A stretch of 11,836 bases of DNA, from NCBI GenBank assembly GCA_002494975.1, contig DADI01000037.1, forward strand, positions 6,771 to 18,606, read 5' to 3'. Positions within the stretch are counted from its first letter, which is position 1. Each line of letters begins with the position of its first letter. A program made the position numbers and the translations under genes. This document shows positions 7,263-11,836 of this stretch, piece after piece. The notes below the pieces were generated by a model. The model saw only the letters and a list, made by a program, of their open reading frames with translations, was not told the DNA's origin and did not search any database. This stretch comes from Euryarchaeota archaeon UBA556. GTDB taxonomy: Archaea > Thermoplasmatota > Poseidoniia > Poseidoniales > Thalassarchaeaceae.

Positions 7263-7809
7263 TTTGCAATTAAAAAATGCAATAATACTTGCAGCAGGTG
7301 CTAGTGAAAGATTAGGTCAACCCAAAGCACTGGTTGAGATAAATGGAGAAACTCTTACTCAAATAATAATTAAAAAATTGAAAAAACATAATCTAAATAT
7401 AACCATAGTTACTCGCTCAAATTTAGAACAAGATATCAAATCTTTTGGTGAGAAAGTTGTTATTAATCCAACGCCTGAAAATGGTAGAACGGGAAGCATT
7501 CAATGTGGACTAAAAGAAATTAAAGGTCAAAGATGCATAATTGTACCAATCGATAGACCCGGTTTCTCAGACATGACTCTCGAACTTTTAATCAAATCAG
7601 AAACTACTACATGCCCCAGTAAAAATGGGAAAGGTGGACATCCCGTGACTTTGACAAAAGAAGATTGTGATAGAATTTTATCAAGTGAATCATCAACTCC
7701 ATTAAGAGATTTAATTAATCCATTGAAAATAGAAGTAGATGACGAATATTTACATTTGAATATTGATTTCCCAGAAGACATAAATATACTAAAAAATATG
7801 ATGAAGTAA
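7246..7809 (+). CDS. MocA-like molybdenum cofactor nucleotidyltransferase
   Basis: GT-A fold nucleotidyltransferase that most likely joins CMP to molybdopterin to make the dinucleotide cofactor of the hydroxylase encoded downstream. Counting from this ATG (187 aa), the N-terminal nucleotide motif LAAGASERLGQPK is at 15-27, a DRP segment (the D-x-P metal-binding position) at 103-105, GKGGHPV at 128-134 and NIDFPEDI at 172-179. LAAG with G-x-PK and the GHPV segment resemble MocA more than MobA, whose start reads LAGG...DK; the length also matches MocA (about 190 aa). The start is uncertain: TTG 7234, ATG 7246, GTG 7255 and TTG 7264 are in frame, and AGTAGTGAT at 7251-7259 would serve TTG 7264. 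The first three overlap the subtilase 3' end, indicating tight coupling. XdhC lies next and two hydroxylase subunit genes lie further on, supporting the role. Confidence 0.82.
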   Translation: MKVVINLQLKNAIILAAGASERLGQPKALVEINGETLTQIIIKKLKKHNLNITIVTRSNLEQDIKSFGEKVVINPTPENGRTGSIQCGLKEIKGQRCIIVPIDRPGFSDMTLELLIKSETTTCPSKNGKGGHPVTLTKEDCDRILSSESSTPLRDLINPLKIEVDDEYLHLNIDFPEDINILKNMMK

Positions 7810-7827
7810 TCAGATTATTGTAAATTA

Positions 7828-7835
7828 CGCTAGCG
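7828..7835. promoter_or_regulatory. 8-bp palindrome in the gap before xdhC
   Basis: CGCTAGCG, a G/C-rich perfect palindrome in an otherwise AT-rich 59-bp spacer, lies 33 nt before the XdhC start. It follows an AT-rich run (TTGTAAATTA, 7818-7827) that could act as a TATA element. It may be an operator half, but a single 8-bp palindrome is weak evidence. Confidence 0.15.
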
Positions 7836-7868
7836 AAATCAAGAAGAGTAGTACCTTTTCACAGGTTC

Positions 7869-8699
7869 ATGTCTGTCTCAGTCCTAGCATGGTCTTTGTC
7901 ACAGATCAAGCTTGGAAAAAGAGTTGCTATAGCCACGGTAATCTCTGCTAAAGGAAGTGTCCCCGGAAAACCAGGAGCGAGACTAGCAATCACTTCTGAT
8001 AACCAAACTTTTGGAACTGTGGGGGGTGCTGGTTTAGAATTAAGAATTCAAAATAATTTGGAGAATTTATTAACGAAAGACTCGGAATTAAGTCGTAAAG
8101 AAGGTGGCTCGATAGAGATATTTCAGTTATACAAAGATGCGAAGGGAAAAGAAGTGACAGCCCTTGACAGCCTATGTGGAGGACAGGTGACTGTGAGTAT
8201 GGAAGTGATTGAGCCGGTACCGCACATATTGATTGCAGGCGGAGGGCATGTAGGAAGATGTGTCGCACTAGTGGCCGATTCATTAGGGTGGGATTATTCA
8301 ATATTTGATGTAAGAAGAGAATATTCTAATCCTGAAAAATATCCATTCGCAGTAGATACTATTTCAGCAAGCGTGGAAGATTTTCTTAATTCAGAAAATA
8401 ATGAATCAATACAACGTTTCTCTGATATTCTATTACTGGGCCATGATTGGTCTGTAGATCAAGAACTTTTATTGAGGTCTCTTAAAATTAGAGGCGAACA
8501 AATGAGACCTAGGATTGGTGCAATCGGTTCAACATCGAAATGGAAGGCTTTCAAAAAAGCCGCAATGAGTCATGGTGTTAATGAAGAATGGTTCAATTCA
8601 GCAAGATGCCCCATAGGAATAGACATAGGTGCTGAAACACCGGAAGAAATTGGATTAGCTGTGTGTGCAGAAATATTACTACTAGAGAAAAAAGCATAG
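7869..8699 (+). CDS. xdhC: XdhC/CoxI family molybdenum-hydroxylase maturation factor
   Basis: Cytoplasmic accessory protein that binds molybdenum cofactor and promotes its sulfuration and insertion into xanthine-dehydrogenase-family enzymes. The N-terminal XdhC_CoxI domain shows GSVPGKPGARLAIT (29-42) and GTVGGAGLE (49-57), with the conserved LCGGQV at 102-107. The C-terminal Rossmann-like domain begins HILIAGGGHVG (119-129) and includes FDVRREY (146-152), RIGAIGS (215-221) and the family's closing block CPIGIDIGAETPEEIG (247-262). At 276 aa it is of normal size and intact. It lies 59 nt after the MocA-like gene, an adjacency common at CO dehydrogenase/xanthine dehydrogenase loci, and shares the locus with the small and large subunits further right. 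The family assignment is firm; the exact partner enzyme is inferred from context. The start at 7869 gives the N terminus expected for the family. Confidence 0.92.
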   Translation: MSVSVLAWSLSQIKLGKRVAIATVISAKGSVPGKPGARLAITSDNQTFGTVGGAGLELRIQNNLENLLTKDSELSRKEGGSIEIFQLYKDAKGKEVTALDSLCGGQVTVSMEVIEPVPHILIAGGGHVGRCVALVADSLGWDYSIFDVRREYSNPEKYPFAVDTISASVEDFLNSENNESIQRFSDILLLGHDWSVDQELLLRSLKIRGEQMRPRIGAIGSTSKWKAFKKAAMSHGVNEEWFNSARCPIGIDIGAETPEEIGLAVCAEILLLEKKA

Positions 8700-8739
8700 A
8701 TACGGAGAACTGAAAAAGAAGTTATCTCTCGGTCATATA

Positions 8740-9954
8740 ATGAAGAATCTGACTGTGACTCTTGTGTTAGTAATGACACTAGCATCATTTAGTGGATGTT
8801 TGGCTAACGAAGTTGAAAAAGACGATGTTATTGAAACAGAAAATGACTTTAGAACTTATTCGGTGGTCGCACCAGTTGATACTGGAATTAATGTATATCA
8901 TGACCATTTCAGAACAAATGAAACGTATCCACAATGGCTTTTAGAAGGATTAGGAGTAACAATGACCTGTGAACTAACATTTGTAGGAAATTGGCAAGAA
9001 AGATATGATGCAGATAAGGAGTCATGTTGGGACATCATAAATTCAACCGACATCGTATATTTCCCAGGTACAAAAATAATAGGTACTACACCAGACGATG
9101 AAACAGATATACCGATACTTGATGACCCCTCAGATGGGCATGGTTCAGCTGTTACTGGGGCTGTGTTAAATGCGAATCCGGATGCTATAATATTCTTTGT
9201 CGAAGGATTCAGTGATGCTGCAGTACTGGCTGCAGCAAATCAACCATTGGTTGACATAATAACGACAAGTTTCGGACCTATTGGTTCAATACCTGTCCCG
9301 GGTATCGAAGATGCAACAAAGATTGCAGTAGTGCAAGAAAAGAAGATTCATACTGGCGCTGCTGATAATTCCCCGTCTCCAGCAGTTCAAGATTCTACAG
9401 CAGGCCCACCTTGGAGCATAGGAGTCTCAGGATATGCTGAAGAAGGCGATGATCAGAAAGAAACTATGAGCGGTTCATATCCCGATATAGCAGCAGATTG
9501 GACCCAAGTATTACCAAATCATGATGACATTGACGGTTATCATGAAACTAGTGGCACCTCTTTTGCGACTCCAAGAACTGCAGGGCTTCTATCAAAAATT
9601 ATCCAACAACTTAGAACTGAATCAGAAGATTACTCCTCAGGTGCTAGCCCGGACACAAGAGGTGGTTTCTTAGTAAATGGAAACGAACTAAATATATCAC
9701 AAGCACAAATTAGAGATGCTCTGAATCTTTCCGCTTGGTACCCCTCATTCAGCACATGGGACCCATTGTCGGGAACAACACCTGTATCTCCAGTAGCCCC
9801 TTGTACACAACTTGGATGGGGTGTAGTTAACGAATCAAATGTGCAGCCAATTATAAATCATCTTAATGGGATGAGTACGCAACCTAACAGACCTTCTGAT
9901 GTGACCACATGTATGGAAACAAATCAACAAATTAGAGAATCATACTGGAATTAG
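8740..9954 (+). CDS. Subtilisin-like (S8) protease, predicted lipoprotein
   Basis: Predicted surface serine protease tethered by lipid. The first 20 residues form a lipoprotein signal with lipobox FSGC (Cys20). The S8 catalytic elements appear in the right order but in divergent form: Asp47 in APVDTGI, His134 in DGHGSAVTG, Asn210 in GAADN (oxyanion position) and Ser274 in TSGTSFATPRTAG. The Asp box is only 27 residues after the lipidated Cys, so there is no room for an I9 propeptide, unlike the other subtilase here. The Asp-to-His distance (87 residues) is rather long and includes an insertion with cysteines (C77, C96). A C-terminal region of about 110 residues (about 295-404) is not recognised. 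It lies between XdhC and the HTH regulator, inside the molybdenum-enzyme locus. All four key residues remain, so it is probably active, although a substrate-binding role cannot be excluded. Confidence 0.85.
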   Translation: MKNLTVTLVLVMTLASFSGCLANEVEKDDVIETENDFRTYSVVAPVDTGINVYHDHFRTNETYPQWLLEGLGVTMTCELTFVGNWQERYDADKESCWDIINSTDIVYFPGTKIIGTTPDDETDIPILDDPSDGHGSAVTGAVLNANPDAIIFFVEGFSDAAVLAAANQPLVDIITTSFGPIGSIPVPGIEDATKIAVVQEKKIHTGAADNSPSPAVQDSTAGPPWSIGVSGYAEEGDDQKETMSGSYPDIAADWTQVLPNHDDIDGYHETSGTSFATPRTAGLLSKIIQQLRTESEDYSSGASPDTRGGFLVNGNELNISQAQIRDALNLSAWYPSFSTWDPLSGTTPVSPVAPCTQLGWGVVNESNVQPIINHLNGMSTQPNRPSDVTTCMETNQQIRESYWN

Positions 9955-9997
9955 CAGTATCGGCGGATTCAATAAGACAAAGGCACTGCACGCTGTT

Positions 9998-10648
9998 ATG
10001 CGTAAGGTCATTCTAAGATGGAAGACTAGTTCTTTACGTGGTTCAAAAGAAATTTCAAGTATTTTAGAAATTTGTGAAAGAATGGAAATTTTAGGCCATC
10101 TTTCAATTACTGACAAAGGAGTAACTCAGTTAGCTGAAGTCAAATTGAAAGAAGGGAAAAAGATTGAAGAACTCAATGATTTAGAAAATTTCGAAGTTAT
10201 CGAAATCCATGAAGAAAATGAAGATGGTGTTTTAGTTAGTCTTTTCTGCAATCATAACTTAGCCGTTACTGCAATAGAATTATCCAATATTCACATCCAT
10301 CCACCTTATGGTATTTCTGAAAAAGAGGGTATGGAGATGAGAATTTCGGGACTATCAAACTCAGTTAGAAGATTTATTCAACTAATTAGAATTGTTTTAC
10401 CCCCAGATAATATTTCTGTACAAACATTTCAGAAAGAAAATAATGATAACGTATGGAAAACAATCCTTACGGAAAGGCAAGTGGAAGTTTTATCTCATGC
10501 TATAAGGAAGGGGTTCTATAGTATGGATAGAAATGTAACGCTAAAACAACTTGCAGATGAGATGCAAATGGCTAGAAGCACATATGGCGAACATATACGA
10601 AGAGCGGAAGTTGAAATAATGAATAAAATATTCAATGATTTGAGCTAA
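9998..10648 (+). CDS. HTH_10 (bacterio-opsin activator type) transcription regulator
   Basis: DNA-binding regulator of a family found almost only in archaea. The C-terminal HTH_10 domain (about 157-211) opens with the typical LTERQVEVLSHAIRKGFY, followed by VTLKQLADEMQMARST (helix-turn-helix) and GEHIRRAEVEIM. Residues 1-150 form a mixed alpha/beta region similar in layout to the BAT-type N-terminal domain, including SSLRGSKEISSILEICER and SITDKGVTQLAEVKL, but no PAS, GAF or receiver domain is seen. At 216 aa it is the common stand-alone size. It lies 43 nt after the lipoprotein protease and 28 nt before the hydroxylase small subunit, so the hydroxylase genes or the protease are reasonable targets; this is inferred from position alone. 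No ribosome binding site is evident at the ATG. Confidence 0.87.
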   Translation: MRKVILRWKTSSLRGSKEISSILEICERMEILGHLSITDKGVTQLAEVKLKEGKKIEELNDLENFEVIEIHEENEDGVLVSLFCNHNLAVTAIELSNIHIHPPYGISEKEGMEMRISGLSNSVRRFIQLIRIVLPPDNISVQTFQKENNDNVWKTILTERQVEVLSHAIRKGFYSMDRNVTLKQLADEMQMARSTYGEHIRRAEVEIMNKIFNDLS

Positions 10649-10676
10649 GTCAGAAAGTCTTGGACCGAATACTAAA

Positions 10677-11273
10677 ATGGCAAACCCTTTTGGTGACGTT
10701 GTTAGCATGAGTGTCATACGTCTTCCAATGCTCCCTGGGTCTGAAAAAATACCCTGGGAAGCAACCATAAATGGCAAACTAATTTCCAAACCAATTGAGA
10801 GCAATGCTATACTTCTTGATGTTTTAAGAGATCAAGTTGGAACCCTTGGTGTAAAAAGAGGATGCGACATGGGGACTTGTGGTTGTTGTTCGATATTAGT
10901 TAACGGAAAACCAAAACTATCATGCCTTGTTCTAGCTCAAGAAGTCAGCGACTGTGAGATTACAACCGTTGAAGGATTAGCAGACGGCCATCACCTACAT
11001 CCTATTCAAGAAATGTTTGGAGAATATGGTGGAAGTCAATGTGGATTCTGTACTCCAGGATTTTTAGTAGTAATTTCTGCTCTATTAAATGAAAACCCAT
11101 CCCCTAATGATTCCGAAATTAAAAATGCAATTGAGGGAAATCTGTGCAGATGTACAGGTTATCAACAAATTGTTGATTCAGTCAGAGCAGCAAGCGAATT
11201 ATTAAACTCAGGGCAAAATATCAATAATTCTACAGAACCTAAGAGTAATCCTAATCCTGGATTTGATGAATGA
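10677..11273 (+). CDS. [2Fe-2S] small subunit of a molybdenum hydroxylase (CoxS/XdhA/HcrC-like)
   Basis: Electron-transfer subunit of a xanthine-dehydrogenase-family enzyme, cytoplasmic. It holds two [2Fe-2S] clusters: the ferredoxin-like one by C63, C68, C71 and C83, and the pyranopterin-proximal one by C122, C125, C157 and C159 (QCGFC and CRCTGYQ). All eight ligands are present with normal spacing. At 198 aa it exceeds the usual 155-170, because about 28 residues precede the first beta strand (INGK, 32-35 region) and a polar Asn/Pro-rich tail follows residue 175. A start at Met11 (10707) is possible, as GGTGA lies at 10692-10696, 10 nt upstream; it would shorten the N terminus. The gene comes 28 nt after the HTH regulator and ends 9 nt before the large subunit. 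Substrate cannot be told from this subunit. Confidence 0.93.
   Translation: MANPFGDVVSMSVIRLPMLPGSEKIPWEATINGKLISKPIESNAILLDVLRDQVGTLGVKRGCDMGTCGCCSILVNGKPKLSCLVLAQEVSDCEITTVEGLADGHHLHPIQEMFGEYGGSQCGFCTPGFLVVISALLNENPSPNDSEIKNAIEGNLCRCTGYQQIVDSVRAASELLNSGQNINNSTEPKSNPNPGFDE
10692..10696 (+). promoter_or_regulatory. Possible ribosome binding site for an internal small-subunit start
   Basis: GGTGA matches the core of the archaeal anti-Shine-Dalgarno complement and lies 10 nt before the in-frame ATG at 10707. No comparable site precedes the ATG at 10677. It therefore favours the later start, although the spacing is somewhat long and the match is only five bases. Confidence 0.3.
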
Positions 11274-11276
11274 GGG
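11272..11276 (+). promoter_or_regulatory. Shine-Dalgarno site overlapping the small-subunit stop
   Basis: GAGGG overlaps the TGA stop of the small subunit (11271-11273) and lies 6 nt before the ATG at 11283. It fixes the start of the large subunit and indicates that the two subunits are translationally coupled, as expected for proteins made in equal amounts. Confidence 0.55.
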
Positions 11277-11282
11277 CTTTTT

Positions 11283-11836
11283 ATGACCAAAAAGGAAAAA
11301 AAAGAGATGGTTGGCTACAGACAACAACCAGGTAAAATCTCTTTTTCTAGACCTGGCTCCGGTGGGAAAAGTCCCTTCAGCGAAGCTCGGGATGAGGAAA
11401 TGATTCCTGAGAGTCAAGGGGGGAAAAAAGAGCAACCTTGGGGCGATCATAAACATGATAAATTGATTACAGGAAGAATAGTTGGTAAACCAACCTCACT
11501 TGTCGATAGTAAATGGAAAGTCACTGGTAGAGCAAAGTATGGTGATGATATAAGATTACCAAATGAATTAATAGGTAAAATAGTAAGGTCACCCCACCAT
11601 TATGCAAGAGTATTGTCTATTGATTTATCTAAAGCATTAGAATTACCTGGCGTGGTATCTATAGCAACAGGAGATGATGCAAGCAACAAGTTTGGCGTTC
11701 TTCCGGTAACTAAGGACGAGCATGCTATGGCAGTAGAGAGAGTAAGACATATCGGAGATTTAGTCGCTTGTGTCGCAGCAGAAGATGAGGCTACAGCTTT
11801 GGAAGCAGTTCGACTAATTAATGTAGAATATGAAGT
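11283..11836 (+). CDS. Molybdopterin large subunit of a molybdenum hydroxylase (partial, 5' end only)
   Basis: Start of the catalytic subunit of a xanthine-dehydrogenase-family enzyme. It runs off the window after about 184 residues of an expected 750-800, so the active-site regions are not visible. Residues about 66-184 are the family's a/b hammerhead domain: VGKPTSLVD, KVTGRAKYGDDIRLP, KIVRSPHHYARVLSIDLSKA, LPGVVSIATGDDA and VRHIGDLVACVAAEDE. The segment FGVLPVTKDEHAMA recalls 4-hydroxybenzoyl-CoA reductase-like alpha subunits more than true xanthine dehydrogenases; this is from memory and tentative. About 60 residues precede the conserved part (rich in Lys, Gly, Glu, Ser), which is longer than usual; they are not a Tat or Sec signal. 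The gene follows the small subunit by 9 nt with a ribosome site across its stop. No FAD subunit is seen in the window. Confidence 0.9.
   Translation, partial: MTKKEKKEMVGYRQQPGKISFSRPGSGGKSPFSEARDEEMIPESQGGKKEQPWGDHKHDKLITGRIVGKPTSLVDSKWKVTGRAKYGDDIRLPNELIGKIVRSPHHYARVLSIDLSKALELPGVVSIATGDDASNKFGVLPVTKDEHAMAVERVRHIGDLVACVAAEDEATALEAVRLINVEYE

Noticed and set aside
7246..7809. MobA (guanylyltransferase) as the identity of the nucleotidyltransferase
   Set aside because: The N-terminal motif reads LAAG...GQPK, not LAGG...DK, a GHPV segment is present, and the neighbours are cytosine-dinucleotide hydroxylase-type genes, so MocA-like is preferred.
8702..8735. Imperfect hairpin (GAGAACT ... AGTTATCTC) before the lipoprotein protease
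   Set aside because: The pairing needs a 2-base bulge and has a short, weak stem; not enough to call a terminator or riboswitch.
1..11836. CRISPR array, tRNA/rRNA, insertion sequence, integrase or attachment sites
   Set aside because: No regularly spaced repeats, no conserved RNA gene segments and no transposase or recombinase motifs were seen; the gaps are too short to hold such elements.

Overview
The window is a compact, AT-rich stretch with ten protein genes, all on the + strand. Gaps are 10-60 bp, one junction may overlap, and no gene-free stretch exceeds 130 bp. The most likely source is an archaeon, probably a planktonic marine heterotroph of the Poseidoniia (Marine Group II/III) type. 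This is inferred from four things: an HTH_10 (bacterio-opsin-activator type) regulator, a family found almost only in archaea; secreted subtilases with a membrane or lipid anchor; TATA-like upstream elements and GGAG/GTGAT-type ribosome sites; and AGA-dominated arginine codons. No rRNA, tRNA, transposase, integrase, CRISPR array or origin is visible.

Layout, left to right. (1) 1-129: leader holding an AT-rich TATA-like stretch between two near-identical 11-bp direct repeats. (2) 130-3009: one-chain 2-oxoacid dehydrogenase E1 (alpha fused to beta) with an unusual N-terminal zinc ribbon and a roughly 190-residue extension. (3) 3031-3996: Na+/Ca2+ (CaCA) family exchanger. (4) 4045-5190: acyl-CoA dehydrogenase. 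(5) 5250-7262: secreted S8 subtilase with a C-terminal membrane anchor. (6) 7246-7809: MocA-like molybdopterin nucleotidyltransferase. (7) 7869-8699: XdhC/CoxI maturation factor. (8) 8740-9954: second S8 subtilase-like protein, with a lipobox. (9) 9998-10648: HTH_10 transcription regulator. (10) 10677-11273: [2Fe-2S] small subunit of a molybdenum hydroxylase. (11) 11283 to the window end: its molybdopterin large subunit, cut off after about 184 residues.

Two functional themes emerge. E1 and the acyl-CoA dehydrogenase fit oxidation of (branched) 2-oxoacids to acyl-CoA and then enoyl-CoA, and the two surface subtilases could supply amino acids from environmental protein. The right half is a molybdenum hydroxylase (xanthine dehydrogenase/CO dehydrogenase/4-hydroxybenzoyl-CoA reductase family) locus with its own cofactor genes: MocA-like cytidylyl transfer, XdhC for cofactor insertion or sulfuration, then small and large subunits. 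The FAD subunit normally found with them is not in the window and may lie downstream. The second subtilase and the regulator sit inside this locus. I found no clear candidate for a wholly new defence or mobile system. The most distinctive items are the zinc-ribbon extension on E1, the direct-repeat promoter architecture in front of it, the two differently anchored subtilases interleaved with molybdenum genes, and the extra low-complexity tails on the two hydroxylase subunits.
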